NCBI GenBank assembly: GCA_021234155.1
Contig: JAJEKV010000483.1
Span: forward strand, 62,001 to 126,000
Reading direction: 5' to 3'
DNA length: 64,000 nt
DNA from: Isoetes taiwanensis
Lineage: Eukaryota; Streptophyta; Lycopodiopsida; Isoetales; Isoetaceae
Under the pieces are notes generated by a model that saw only the letters and a list, made by a program, of their open reading frames with translations, made no database searches and was not told the DNA's origin. Both the position numbers and the translations under genes were made by a program. Below, piece by piece: positions 10,441 through 22,010 of the stretch (within the stretch, counting starts at the first letter, position 1; the number at the start of each line of letters is the position of its first letter).

Positions 10441-13085
10441 GCACTAGCACCTCTAACAATGTCTTAGTCTTATTATCTCTAACAATACTTTAGAAGCAAT
10501 GATTCAATTCATATACAGATTGTTATATGCCACATCACGACTTGAAATGCAATTTAAGATATGCCATGTGTTTTCTGTAACATTTGGATATTGAAATTAC
10601 TAATGCTAAGTAAATAAATGTTGGAGAATGGATTTGACAAATTTCAAAATGGAACCTTTTATATGCATCTCTTTCTTAAGACCCACTTTTTACACCTTTT
10701 ACATAATCTATGTTATTGGATGTTCATGTAGTTGAAGGTTTTCTTTCCCTTTACGTCGGAAAAAGTAAAAATGCACGACATGCAATGTTGTTGTGCATGA
10801 TTTCCAAGGGTAATTGAAACAGATTAGCTTTCATGCATCTTGCTACAAAGGGCTTATACCGTGGAAAGCAAATATTGCTTACATTTTCAACCTTTATTAT
10901 TACCACATATATTCAGGAAAATATGGACATTCAGATTTTCGCATATTTCTTAATATTAGGGTATGTATTGGTAACCCTAATCACCTCCATATTAACGATC
11001 TGAAGAGGAAGAGATTGGCTGAGATATATTTCATATGTTTCTAGCCTTTGATCCCATCGGAAGTTCTGTTTTATGCATCATAAGCCGGTTCTACAAAGTC
11101 TTCTGGTTGGGCGAATCAATTTTGACATGGCTAGACCTTTTGTGTTCTAGAATGATTTTGTTAAGTGTAACTTTGCATCAATCTCGTGGATCTGTTGTGG
11201 AGCCATCAAAAATATGTGTGTTGCAACCGTCTCCTTATGTATACAGTGCTTGAAGAAGCTAAGATTAATCTGGATCACTCTACATCAGCTCGATTTGTAT
11301 GGACCAGAGGCTTCAACTCAGGTCAATTTAATCTTGGCATACCATTCTTCAATAGATTGGACTCAGGAGCAACAAACTTTATGGAAACAAGGTTTTATCT
11401 CCAACATATGATAGTTAACTATGCTCTATTCATGGTAAAGTTAATTTTGAACGGATAAAATGGCCCTGGCCTTGTTAGAACAAAACACTGCCATGTGCCT
11501 GTTGTGGCCATTTTTTATTCAAATCTAACAATATGCCCATTATCCACGTCCTGGTAGAACCATGGTCTAACCATAGCAATCTGAATGTACGTTCCTTTCA
11601 TAAGCATAGCCTACTCTAGCAATTTGAATGGAGCTGCCTCACATGACCACAATCTGCTTTGCTTTCGACACAAATCATTAGCTTGAGAAGAAAAGAAAAA
11701 CATGGGAGACATCTAGCATAATGCTTTAAGAAAATATTATCTATTGTAAATTTGCCTAATTAGACCCAACAATATTTCTCAATGATTATACTCCAATTAA
11801 ACCACTGCAAACTCCTTCCCACTTAAAATAAAATATTATTTAAATCACTTCAATTCCTTCCACTTTTTGAAAATAACTATCTCATCTCCAACTTTAACTA
11901 CTATTATTCATTACCAATTAAACAACAAAGAATCCCTTATGATTTCAACCACAACCTCATAGTACATGACTTCATCTCCAAAATCAATTACCCTAATTAT
12001 TGATTCAACAACTTCATGTGTTATAATACCATGCAACTCTCAAATCAATTTCTAAACATCCAACTTCATTCCATTCCACAACTCCACAGAGTTGCCCTGC
12101 TTTTGAGATAGTCCGGAATCATTTTTTGACCTTAGCATTCCATTCCACGCTTCCACAACCTCTCAGAGCACCATCTGTGCATGACTTGGCATTATACATA
12201 CTTGAGGTTCTAGATAAACATCTGCAATTACTGAGCCCTCATTAGTCATTATCTCCGTTTGTCTAGTATCATCATTACTGCAAAGGTTTTTCCCTTGAAA
12301 ACCTTTCGAGGCAGGGGTTTTTTAATCCTAGTAGTAATGATTGTACTAGCCTATTGTATGGGTCCCATGACCTATTGGTCTCCGTGGACGTTAAAAAAAC
12401 TATTCTATTCTATTCTATTCATTCAAAACCACCTACGAATTTTCCTCTCTTTCTTAAATCATTGCATATCATCTATTCATTGCGCAATTCCAAGGAGGTC
12501 GAAATAAATATGAATATCTAAACAAGATGCTGCGCACAGAGGGTTGCCCTCTAGTTTCTTGAGGGTGAAGTGGCTTAAATCAAACCGTGGTCATGTTTTC
12601 ACAATCTATATTTAAATTAAAGTAGATCCCTACCATGTTCTTACAATCAGTTTGTAGATCCCCTACATTCATGTACAAACCCGTCCACAAGTGCCCCTCG
12701 ATTGAATTGTGTATGCAACTGAGTAGTTTAATGTTGTAGAAATGTTTGTACGTGTTTTATGTCTTGTGGACACGATCACAACACTTCCCAGTACTAGTAC
12801 TCACAATATTTTAAGTTTTAGGCCGTCGAACGAGTCACAACATACAATAAACACTCTTTCGGGCGATGTTCCACTTGAAAGACATTGAGAGAAGTTATAT
12901 TGTTATTCTGATCTTATTTCAATCATATTCTGTTTATTAGTATCACCATTGCGTAAGCGTTACTCCGCATAAGTAGGGGTGTGAGATTAAATGCCATTTT
13001 GATATATGATTGATGCATATGAACCACTCGCAGGAGCAAATTTGTTTAGTTATGCTGGAAAGCATTACCACTTATAGATATAAAT
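10441..13085. other. Gene-free AT-rich stretch, probable old copia LTR plus unknown sequence
   Basis: The first few hundred bases are probably the LTR to the right of the copia PBS. The remainder is AT-rich. At 12536-12590 the phrase 'agggttgccctct' followed by 'gaagtggcttaaatca' recurs at 57760-57800, so part of it is a dispersed repeat. No convincing exons were found. The small ORFs at 11035-11458 have no motif I know. Confidence 0.35.
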
Positions 13086-13089
13086 TTTA

Positions 13090-13345
13090 GCTGTAACTTT
13101 TCATGAGATATGGCACATGGTAACCATATAGACGGTCATGTTGTCAATTCAGAACTTGTATATTGTAAATACGCTTCTTAGCATGTATATGTACTACTGT
13201 AGATATGCAAGATTTGAGGATGCAAACTGTGTATTTAACAGGATATTTAGACAAGTCATAATTTCATGGAATGCAGTGATATCAAAATGCAGGTACGCCA
13301 CACTCGACGAGGACAAAGACAAAGAAGGATGGGCGTACGAATGAC
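13090..13345 (+). pseudogene. PPR protein fragment
   Basis: The translation YIVNTLLSMYMYYCRYARFEDANCVFNRI followed by ISWNAVISK has the pentatricopeptide pattern of plant PLS-type proteins (v-N-LLSMYakCG-edA--vF--i, ISWNavIs). Just upstream, IDGHVVNSEL fits the 'HGHVVKSgl' end of the preceding repeat. There are insertions relative to the usual 35-residue spacing and no surrounding ORF, so this is a scrap of a PPR gene, not a working one. Confidence 0.6.
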
Positions 13346-14731
13346 TTCTACTACACATCCACTTCATGATGAAACACGATCTCCTCGGCGGACAATGTAG
13401 CCCAAATGATAGACTTCTAGTTCAAGCTGTAATTTGCCACATTTTAAGCAGGCTTTGAAGCATTTGGATGTTCTTTAATAGTCATATTGGGACTAGGATA
13501 CTATCACTAGAGTTCAACAGGAAAAATAGCTTCTCAAAAGGTAAAATAAAATATCCAATTTAAAAAAATATGAACACATTGGGGAACATACCTTTTGATT
13601 CGCTATATTTGTGTGAGAAAAAAATTTCAAGTTCATGTAGTTAGCAAAGTGGATAAAAAGGCCTTCTCAAAAAAGATGGCTAAATAATTTCATATTCTTA
13701 TTATTGAAAATGCCGACCAAGCTATAATGATAAGATTTTCAGACATTCAACTATATAGCGACTTTGCAAAATATAGCCAGTAAAATCAACTCTAATCTCA
13801 GAGGTATGCATGGCCAGTAGGCAACATTAGTCGAACTTACAGAGATATGTTGAGGTTGCAAATCTCAAGAGTGCATTCTTGACGTAAGAACTGAAAGGCC
13901 GGGATATTAAATGGAGTGATTATTGGAACATGAGGAAGGAAACTTTGAAAAACCCAGTGTATATTCCTTTATATGCCATGGACTAATTGATATGAATCAT
14001 ATTAACTCTCAGCGTTTTGCAAAATGGTTGTGTATGTTGATAGCTCATATTACTCTGGGAAAATTATGCAGCATCATGCATAATGTTCTTGAGTGTCTTG
14101 GAAAGGATTCAATGATGCATTTTTCTTGATGTTGGCTATGATGATCTGATTTGATATCGCAACCCCATGTTAGGACAGAGGAATAAGTTGCTTTATAATC
14201 AGTATGAGTTTTGCAACATCACAGATTCTAGCTTTTCTATTGAAGAGTGAAAATTAGACATTAACATTTATTTCATGATCTGTCCACGTGTGTTAGGAGG
14301 CTGCTTTAGAATTGCCTTTCAGTGGATTAAAATGTGAGATTACGTGAATTTGATTTTAAAACTATTCTTCAATAAATTAGAATGATGCATTTATTTTACG
14401 ATGCAGCCTTTAATGCATTAACACATTGACACTCTTTAGTGTATACTATATAGATGATGTTTTGGAGCTCCCATTACTTCTTCCACTTGCTTAAAGTCAT
14501 CTCATATTATGACTTGTCCATATGAGAGATTGCTGGAAGTATATATAGATCTGAAGGAAGTATATATATGCCTTCCTTAGCATATTCTGCTTTCCAACAA
14601 AAATGCCAGTATCTGTACTTCTTGATTAATGCTCTGCATAAGTAATTAAACTGCCATGGCCATTCTTGAATATTCTATCTTAGGCTGATGTAGCACTGCA
14701 TATGTATTAATAATTTAAGGTGAATCACTTA
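13346..14731. other. Gene-free AT-rich stretch left of the chromovirus
   Basis: No exon, RNA gene or repeat recognised. Short ORFs such as 13923-14129 carry no motif. The sequence runs directly into the target-site duplication at 14732. Confidence 0.35.
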
Positions 14732-14736
14732 GTGAA

Positions 14737-16379
14737 TGTGACGCTCCCTGCTAAACATTCGGCACCCGGCCGTACACTAGGCAGGAAATCCCCCATCCGG
14801 CTCAACAACCGCACGGGCCCTTCGTCTACCCCGCACTCTGAGGTGACCCTTAGTGCGGGGAGGGAACACGAAGGTGTCTTGCGCGCCCTTCCCCTATGGG
14901 CTCCTATAACAGCGGAAGCGATAACACGTCAGAACTAGCATCAAACATATACAAATACTACCTCGAAGGGTAGCGCATCACACATATACCAATACAAAGA
15001 TGATAAGCACAAACCGTGAAACATGAGAGCTCCTACCCGCCGGACTTCGTGGGAGGATGACCGACCGGCTAGGGCCACAAGATAGAGCAGACCGAGTCAT
15101 GGCAATGGCGAGGGGCGGTATAGAACAATGGCTAGGGTTGACCACTCCATCCGCCCCTCCGTGCATACTTTGCGGATGAATTTTGAATCGGGGGCGACGG
15201 GACTCTAGCCTTCTCGGATACGCAATCCCATGGCATCACCCCCGGGACTACTCCGGTTGCATCTCCCTAGTCCCGACGCAGGCGGGGAAGGGTTGCATCT
15301 CCCTCCCGTGGTCTAGAGGTTCAGGTGGGCTAGAGAATCGCGGGCGACACACCATTCGTGCCGACTTAACCCCCAAAACGAGCCAAGCCAACACTTGCGG
15401 CTCTCGAGGAGGCGACACCATTGCCCGGTGAGGTGTCGGACCCATGCTCGGCCCGCCGCGAAGTGACCGACCATAAGCCTAGCCCACTATGGGATCCCGA
15501 AGCCCCCCACTCGGCAGGGGGATCCTCCCTCCACTTCCCTCTAGCCCCCGATTATATGGTCTTTGAGTCATATCATAGCCCCAATAGCCTGGTGGGCTCC
15601 CTATGCAATGTGCCGCATCTAATAGGAACTAAGGGATCTACTCTAGGAGCATACTACATATGGCCCTAGGTCTCTACCCCCCTTCCCAATACAAGAGGAG
15701 CAAACATGATCAACCAACATCACATAATCATCATCTCATGAGAATAATCATAAGAGAACATCTTAACCTAATCACACAAATCTAACTAATGGTTAGGGTT
15801 CCTTGATTAGGGTTCAAGATGTTGAATATGGGTTCTAGGATGGCTCTACTCTAGATACAAGATACTAGCATATCTGGAATGCTAATTCCAGATACGCTAT
15901 CACAACTACTACCCTACATACCTGCTCCTGATGCTCTCCCTCCAGATCCGTGTGCCTCCATGGTCTTCGACTCACGAGATGCTGCTCCTACTCCAAGAAC
16001 GAAGTCTACCTGCCGGAAATTTCTTTTTGCACCGATCTATGCCACGACAAGCGATGTTCAAAGCGGGTTTTGAACGAGTAGATGAGTCTCCGGGTGCTAG
16101 AATGGAAAGAGGCCTAGGGTTAGGGTTTAGGCCTATATAAGTTAGGTCCACCTAGGATGCCACGTGGCACCAATCGGGTGAGTCCTGTGTGGCGGTGCCC
16201 CAATAGGTTAAGGCCACGTGGATAATGGCTTAACCTATGGTTGGCTAAGTTATGAGAATAACTTAGCCATGCCCCCTAGTGCCACAACCTATGGTATACA
16301 AGGCTATGAAGATAGACTTGTATAGTGACGGATCCAGGAATATACGTATTTATGGCGTATATTCCCCTGGACCGTCACA
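14737..16379 (-). repeat. LTR (3' LTR in element orientation)
   Basis: 1,643 bp, TG...CA ended (TGTGAC...GTCACA). It adjoins the polypurine tract on its inner side. It matches the right LTR along its whole length: bases about 15680-15880 are almost identical to 27240-27440, while 14760-15660 and 15930-16100 contain frequent 1-5-base indels and CTG/CCG differences. The end that is U3 in sense orientation holds three hairpins (16205-16378). Confidence 0.93.
16205..16378 (-). promoter_or_regulatory. Hairpin cluster at the U3 end of the LTR
   Basis: Three inverted repeats occur in a row. The first (16205-16236) pairs AGGTTAAGGCC with GGCTTAACCT, with one bulge. The second (16243-16268) pairs 11-bp arms GGCTAAGTTAT around a GAGA loop perfectly. 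The third (16325-16378) pairs GTGACGG-TCCAGG-ATATACG with its complement across a 9-base loop and reaches the LTR terminus. All three are present in the right LTR (27747-27920). The role is unknown; they lie in the promoter part of the LTR. Confidence 0.8.
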
Positions 16380-16394
16380 TTCTCCCCCCCTTAG
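16380..16394 (-). other. Polypurine tract
   Basis: The minus strand reads AAGGGGGGGAGAA immediately before the 3' LTR (TGTGACGG...). This is the plus-strand primer of reverse transcription and fixes the element's orientation as minus. Confidence 0.88.
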
Positions 16395-17242
16395 GACAAT
16401 GCTGTCCTCAACATTGCGCTAAGGTGACGAACCTACCTTATGCCTGCAAAACAACAACATGTTATAACTTTTAGTTTACTTTAGCAATCCAGTTTTATTA
16501 GTTAAAAGGTCAAAATTTAGGCTATATTTGTACTTATACAAAATTATATAGTCTTAACACCGTTATTTCTTATAATAATTCAAAATACTATTATAAGAGT
16601 TATTATGGTTCATAATCTAGATTATGGCTCTCCCTATCTTCTCGTAACGCCTCCTCGTTGAAGTCCTCCTTCTACTTGCCACGCAAAAAGGAGCACATTA
16701 CGTTAGTTTAGTTAATAATTTGTGGTTTTAGGGGACCACCCCTTACCTCCTTGAGCCGAACCACTGGCTCAAGGTTGTCCTACTACCTTGCCCAAGATCA
16801 TGGCCCTTTCGATTTTGAGCTTAGGGATCATTTAAGATGCTCCCATCATCGCCCATGATCGAAGTGCTACCTTGTACACGCATCCCCCGGATCGAGTACA
16901 CCCCAATTGCATCATGCCCCAGGGTTTCAGCTAGGGAACATCTCACCATCCCATCATCGGCAAGATGATCACTTTAACCTTCACCATGACCCTCCTACGG
17001 CGGTGTGTGCGCATCTCGTATCGTGGGCATAGAGATCATCCGTCGATGTCCCATCATCGCCCACCATGCCTCATCCTCACTCACATGACCCTAATGGTCA
17101 TGCGCACCTCTTGGTGCGTGTGGCCTAGAGAATGCCCTAAAGGCGTATCCCATCATCGCCCACACGATCCAAGGTTCTGGCACATGCACCCTACTAACTA
17201 GAATGCATGCGCCAGGCTTAAGGCTAACTAACAACATACTAG
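16395..17242 (-). other. Chromovirus 3' non-coding region with spaced repeats
   Basis: About 850 bp between the chromodomain and the polypurine tract without ORFs. The phrase cccatcatcg(ccca) recurs at 16842, 16950, 17050 and 17149, each followed by a short variable tail ending in 'gatc' or 'catg', at intervals of 108, 100 and 99 bp. These are decayed ~100-bp tandem monomers or spaced binding sites. Confidence 0.6.
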
Positions 17243-17497
17243 CTAACCACCTGGCAAGTCGGGGTCGACCAAGTCGGAGACGACTCGCCCATCAAACTCC
17301 TTCATAAACTCTGGGTATTGCTTCTCCAAATCTTGCTTCAATACCCATGTCGCATCTTCCACGGGTAAGTGCTTCCACTTAACCAAATATTGGAGGAATT
17401 GAGACCTCCTAGTCTTCTTGAATGACTTATCAAGAAGTAACTCAGGCACTATTTCTACTTGCTCCTCCGTCATTTCCAACAAAGTTGGAGTATCCAA
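17243..17497 (-). CDS. Chromovirus integrase C-terminal chromodomain
   Basis: An 84-codon ORF, a frame fragment of the pol polyprotein. Residues about 33-67 (QFLQYLVKWKHLPVEDATWV followed by LKQDLEKQYPEFMKEF) match the chromodomain core of plant chromoviruses: Y-VKWK-lp-e-aTWe---d-----PeF. This module is fused to integrase and is thought to steer insertion to heterochromatin through methylated H3. The aromatic cage positions F/Y, W and W are in place (Y37, W41, W52 by my count). The ORF is split from the GPY/F segment by a frameshift near 17500-17537. Confidence 0.85.
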   Translation of the reverse strand: MDTPTLLEMTEEQVEIVPELLLDKSFKKTRRSQFLQYLVKWKHLPVEDATWVLKQDLEKQYPEFMKEFDGRVVSDLVDPDLPGG

Positions 17498-17536
17498 AAC
17501 CTCCTCAGGGTTAGGATTGTGCCTCTTTAATAAACT

Positions 17537-17800
17537 TCATTGGAAGACCCTCGTGAACCTTGAGATGGTAGGAAGATCCAACTTGTAGGCTTGAGAGCCC
17601 ACTCTCTCCAAAATCTTGAACGGACCAGCCCACCTAGGGGCAAGCTTCTTGCAACTCCCAATCCGCAGCTTGGCTTGCTTCACCTTGATCTTCAACCAAA
17701 CGCTATCGCCTACCTTGAACTCTCTTACGGTCCTGTGCTTGTCGGCTACACTCTTCTGCCGACTTCTTGCTGCCAATAAGTAACCCCTTACTTCTTCCAC
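17537..17800 (-). CDS. Integrase C-terminal GPY/F (SH3-like) segment
   Basis: An 87-codon frame fragment. RQKSVADKHRTVREFKVGD followed by SVWLKIKV is the standard region after the integrase core. KLAPRWAGPFKILERVGSQA then YKLDLP is the GPY/F motif (here GPF). It lies between the integrase core (upstream) and the chromodomain (downstream), which fits chromovirus order. Confidence 0.88.
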   Translation of the reverse strand: MEEVRGYLLAARSRQKSVADKHRTVREFKVGDSVWLKIKVKQAKLRIGSCKKLAPRWAGPFKILERVGSQAYKLDLPTISRFTRVFQ

Positions 17801-17970
17801 TAGTCGCCGTGATATCCCCTAACATCTGGCCGGGATACTTCCACCTTTGACATGATTGTGCCGTGTATCAGGGGTTGCTAATCGGTACCGTAATTTACCA
17901 TGAAAGGAGACATCCGAGATGACTCCCCGCTTGGCACTATTGTAGGTTTAATTCCACCAAGTGGATATAC

Positions 17971-18420
17971 TCATCCCACTTGACCGCTTGTTCCACACAT
18001 AACTTCAAGCATGTCTTCAATGATCCGATTCGTCCTTTCCGTCTGGCCATCTGTTTGGGGATGATATGCCGTGCTCATGGAGAGCTTCGTCTGAATGGTG
18101 CTAAAGAGATCCTGCCAAAAGGCACTCATAAACTTAGAATCTCTATCAGATATTATCTCCCGAGGCATGCCATGGAGTCTAAAAATCTCCCTTACAAATA
18201 ACTTGGCAAGATCTAATGCGTGTCAAGTAGTCTTGCAAGGCACAAAATGTGCCATCTTAGATAACTTATCTATGACAACCATCAATGCATCCTTGCCTCA
18301 AGAGTTCTAGGGAGACCTGTGATGAAATCCATGCTTATGACCTCCCACCGCATTTGGCACCCCCAATGGCTCTAAAGCACCTGAATCGAAGTTGCTCGCC
18401 TTTGGTCTGCCGACATAACC
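17971..18420 (-). CDS. Integrase catalytic core (fragment)
   Basis: The ORF at 17971-18168 reads PREIISDRDSKFMSAFWQDL, then TAYHPQTDGQTERTNRIIEDML. These are the second Asp (DRDSKF) and the catalytic Glu (QTERTN) of the DDE triad with their typical spacing. The first Asp region should lie around 18300-18400, where the minus strand codes for fragments such as VVIDKLSKMAHFVPC, but frames change there. The copy is therefore not translatable as it stands. Confidence 0.85.
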
Positions 18421-18559
18421 GGGTAATCCAATATATGCAGCTATCGCCTCTTCATTCCTCGGGTCGAAGTAGCTACTTGAATCTTGAAATAGGTCTTCAT
18501 GAAGCCAAAGATGCCCTCGCTATTGGGCTGTTATGTGTGTCATGAAGAATTAACTTCCT

Positions 18560-19305
18560 TACTCCCCGATGATTCGGGCACACACAACTTATGCTTGTGA
18601 TACAACAAAGTTGCCTTCCTTCTTATAATGCTTGAAGGCTTCCCCGCTCCTTGTCTTTCGCTTCCTTGGAAAGGCTTTCCCACACTTCCTTGAAGTCCAC
18701 ATCCATTGGCAAGGACTCCTCAATCTTCTTGCCAATTCACTCGAAAGAGTGGAAATCGCATTACAATGCGCCCTTGTGCAAATGGTCTCCCCGGAGAGGG
18801 CATCTGCTACAACATTAAGCTTGCCGGGCTTATATATAATATCAAAATCATACTCCTCAAGGAATTCCATCCACCTCCTTTGCCTTAAGTTGAGGAGTGG
18901 CTGGGTGAAAAGATATCAAGGCTCGGTGATCGATTATCTAACCGAAACTTCCTTCCCAGCCAAATAATGCCTCCATATCCTCAATGCCCCGACAATGGCT
19001 AGCAGCCCCGATCATGGGTTGGGTAGCGTTGCTCGGCGTCGTTCATCTTCTTCGAAGTCGTAGGGCGACTACCCTTCCTTCTTGCATCAAGATGCGCCTG
19101 TTGCTATCTTGCTTGCATCTGTTGCTACCAACTTATCTTTACTGGGATCCGAGAACAAGCACCGGTGTCACGTAGTTAAGGCCTCTTTAAGCTTCTCGAA
19201 GGACGCTTGGACTTTCTCTAACCAATGGCTAGTCCAATCCTTAATCTTCTTGGCCTTAGTGAGGTCCAGAAGCCGAGGGGACACCCACTTAGCAAAGTCC
19301 GTGAC
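18560..19305 (-). CDS. RNase H domain (frameshifted)
   Basis: The end of the domain is plain at 18589-18870: MEFLEEYDFDIIYKPGKLNV followed by VADALS, the usual C-terminus of Ty3/gypsy RNase H, just before the integrase zinc-finger region. Upstream frames to 19305 contain pieces such as WRILRKS (end of the RT ORF). The rest is interrupted by several indels, so residues of the DEDD active site cannot be placed with confidence. Confidence 0.7.
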
Positions 19306-19995
19306 CTAACTTTTACGTAATATCCGCCAATCCAGAAAGCTTCTTACCGCCACATTCCTTGGAGCTGGCCAGTCAACTATTGCCTCAATCTTAGATGGAT
19401 CTGTGGAGATTCCCTCGGATGTTACTACATGCCCCAAATACTCCACTCGGCCTGTTGCAAAGTGGCACTTAGAGAGCTTCCCATACAACCGATGACGTCT
19501 CAACTTCTCCAACACTTTCCTGAGATGCTGACAATGCTCCTCAAGGGACTTGCTGTAGATTAGAATGTCGTCGAAGAAGACAATAACAAACTCATCCAAG
19601 AAGTCTCTGAAGATGTCGTTCATGAGGCGCATAAACGTTGCTGGAGCGTTCGATAATCCAAAGGGCATTACTGTAAACTCAAAATGACCATACCGCGTTC
19701 TGAAGGCGGTCTTATGGATATCCTCTTCTTTTATTCTTATCTGATGGTATCCTGACCTCAAATCAATTTTAGAGAATACCTTTGCTCCTTGTAACTGGTC
19801 CATTAGGTCATCTGCCCTTGGCAATGCATACTTGTTCTTTATCGTCTGCTTATTGAGCTGGCGATAGTCTATGCACATTCTTAAGCTCCCATCTTTCTTC
19901 TTCACAAAGAGTATAGGTGCTCCGAAGGGAGACACACTTGCTCTTATAAATCCAAGCTCGAGCAATTCCTGAAGCTGCTTCTTAAGTTCAATCAA
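19306..19995 (-). CDS. Reverse transcriptase
   Basis: A 229-codon frame. In order: [20 protein letters not shown] (N-terminus of the domain), [20 protein letters not shown] then [22 protein letters not shown] (first catalytic Asp), [18 protein letters not shown], and [11 protein letters not shown] (catalytic DD, with FFDD in place of the common FIDD/YVDD). Then [20 protein letters not shown] and VDWPAP close the thumb. All RT blocks are present and in frame. A single TAA (19996-19998) separates it from the protease frame; the reading frame is otherwise continuous across it. Confidence 0.93.
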   Translation of the reverse strand: MIELKKQLQELLELGFIRASVSPFGAPILFVKKKDGSLRMCIDYRQLNKQTIKNKYALPRADDLMDQLQGAKVFSKIDLRSGYHQIRIKEEDIHKTAFRTRYGHFEFTVMPFGLSNAPATFMRLMNDIFRDFLDEFVIVFFDDILIYSKSLEEHCQHLRKVLEKLRRHRLYGKLSKCHFATGRVEYLGHVVTSEGISTDPSKIEAIVDWPAPRNVAVRSFLDWRILRKS

Positions 19996-20718
19996 TTACG
20001 GGGTGCTCATTCTATATGGTGCCTTACTGGTAGGCTTCGCATCCGGAGCCAATGTGATCTCACATTCCACACCCCTATAAGGTGGCAGCTGCCGGATTTC
20101 ATCCGGGAATACATCCTTGAACTCTGAAATAAGCCTTGCTATCTGCTTGGGCAATTGATTTCCCTTTGGGTCACTTCCATCCTGCTTGCCTGGCTCAACT
20201 GATTCCATCCTCAGGATGTAGTCCACCTTATTCCTTTCTATGCTCTTCCTTAGCTGCTTCAAAGAAATACACTGCATAGGGGAATCTAGCTTCTTACCTT
20301 TCACTATCAATTTGCTGCCGTCTGGTGCCGTCATGGTGACTTCATTCCGATCGCAATCAATCATGGCTTTGGCTGGCTTCAAAAATTCCATCCCCACTAT
20401 CAGATCATATCTTCCGATATCCATGACTTCTGCTCCCATCGGCCACTTAGCCCCACTAAGGTCTATGTCGAAGATGATTCTCCTACCCTTAGTGTGCCGA
20501 ATGGCGCCATTTGCCATAGCCACTGGCCTTGGCTTAGACTTCAATACCTTGTTCTTCATTAGAGCAGCCAATCTAGGAGATGCAAAATTATGAGAGCTAC
20601 CTGTATCTATGAGGACTACATATGGATTACTATCTATGATCCCATCAGACCGCGATGACAAATCGGTGATTCTCAATATCACCTGCCTCAATGTTTGCAC
20701 ATATGTGGCACTCACCAT
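19996..20718 (-). CDS. Retropepsin (aspartic protease) and RT linker
   Basis: A 240-codon frame. Residues about 32-45, YVVLIDTGSSHNFAS, contain the DTGSS active site of Ty3/gypsy proteases. It is followed by the flap region and DLIVGMEFLK. The last 60 residues (RLISEFKDVFPDEIRQLPP followed by the I-TLAPDAKP and APYRMSTP motifs) are the linker that normally runs straight into RT. The in-frame TAA at the end falls between 'YRMSTP' and 'LIELKKQL', where related elements have a sense codon (usually Glu). Confidence 0.92.
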   Translation of the reverse strand: MVSATYVQTLRQVILRITDLSSRSDGIIDSNPYVVLIDTGSSHNFASPRLAALMKNKVLKSKPRPVAMANGAIRHTKGRRIIFDIDLSGAKWPMGAEVMDIGRYDLIVGMEFLKPAKAMIDCDRNEVTMTAPDGSKLIVKGKKLDSPMQCISLKQLRKSIERNKVDYILRMESVEPGKQDGSDPKGNQLPKQIARLISEFKDVFPDEIRQLPPYRGVECEITLAPDAKPTSKAPYRMSTP

Positions 20719-21189
20719 CTATGAAGTCCCGGGCCTCCCCGCTGGTGCCGTCGTCCTCGGCCCCTCATTGGGGAGTCCCAATCCATAAGCTCTGCCAAAG
20801 CTGACTGCATGACGAATGGACAATCATGTGTTCGGTGCCCTGGCTGGAAGCACTGGCATAACTTTTTCTCAATGCACTCTGTCTCTTCTCCTTGGGCAGA
20901 CCGTCTAGGAGACGCTTTAAGAGCACCGCCCCTCGATGCATTCTGCGGGCTTTACGGTCCCCAAAAGCTTTGTTCTCGACCCTTACCTTGCTGCTGACTC
21001 CCTCGATGGTGTAGCCGCTGATTGCTTACCCCGATATTGCCCCCGAGCACGCCTCGAACTCTTACCCCTGAAGGTTGATTGTTTCTCTGAGCGGAGTTGC
21101 TTTGGTGCCTCCTCCAAACTTATAGCTTTATCTTTGGCCTCAGAATCGACTTTGGGTTGATTGCTCTAACAAGCCTCTTGATATTGCCG

Positions 21190-22010
21190 TTCAACCCCTC
21201 AATGTAGGTATCCTTCGCTTGCCTTTTCTCGAGACTCCGGGAACATGCAGCCGAGCCTCATGAATTCTTTAGGTATACTTAGCCACACCGATAAGCTACC
21301 CCGATTCAACCTCAGAAAGCTGGCACGGATCTGTCTACTAGTATGAGACCTTGGCACATAGTGCTTAAGTGAAAGCTTTTGTGAAGGTCTTAAACCCGCA
21401 ATTGTTCCTCTTGACTTGTTGGACTTAGCATATCCCTTCCACCGGATCCGTCTTAGGTCCAATAAGGTTAGTCTGTAGCAACTTTCCCTATGTCCTTGTC
21501 TTTCATACCGTAGGAGTTGCCAAATTCTTCCATTTCATCAAGCCATGCTTCAGCCTCCATGCCGATCTGTCTTTCCTCGAGAACTGGTAGAAGCTTCCTT
21601 GTCTTCCATACATTGCTCATAGCACTATCCACCTTTTTCTCGATAGTCATCATCTTTCTTGCTCTTTTCCTTGCTTTAGGTGTGCGGGACCGGACTAGAG
21701 CTGTCCGGAGCTAAGAGCTGTCCTCCACTGGAATCTCCTCTTCTCCTCTTCCTTCTCCTATCCCACGGCGTTCCCTCGGTTGCCTCCCCTTCCTGCTGAG
21801 GGACTTCGTCACCACCCAGGAAAACAAGGTGGAGGTGGAGGACCATCTTCCCTGTGCATTCATGAGAGGTGTCGCCCAGCTTGATGAGATGTTGCATTTG
21901 GTTCCTCATCCGCACCAACCTTGCGTTGATCGGCCACGGTGACATATCCCGCTCAAAATCTTCTTGTTCTCGCCAAACAAGTTCCTTGGTACCCAATTAT
22001 GGGGTGGTGC
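21190..22010 (-). CDS. Gag core (frameshifted)
   Basis: Frame pieces from 22000 down to 21190 read FERDMSPWPINARLVRMR, then (21468-21653) VLEERQIGMEAEAWLDEMEE and FGNSYGMKD. 'AEAWLDEMEE-F' is the start of the retrotrans_gag fold in Ty3/gypsy elements. At 21199-21462 the frame gives RLNRGSLSVWLSIPKEFMRL and other garbled gag-like text. No clean CCHC knuckle can be read, though Cys-coding stretches occur near 20820-20860 (HDCPF.. on the minus strand). The gag is recognisable but broken. Confidence 0.6.

Noticed and set aside
16842-17170. CRISPR-like array of spaced repeats
   Set aside because: Only four short, imperfect units with about 90-bp spacers in a plant retrotransposon; CRISPR does not apply.
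20240-20593. Plus-strand 117-codon ORF inside the protease region
   Set aside because: Antisense shadow of the retropepsin frame.
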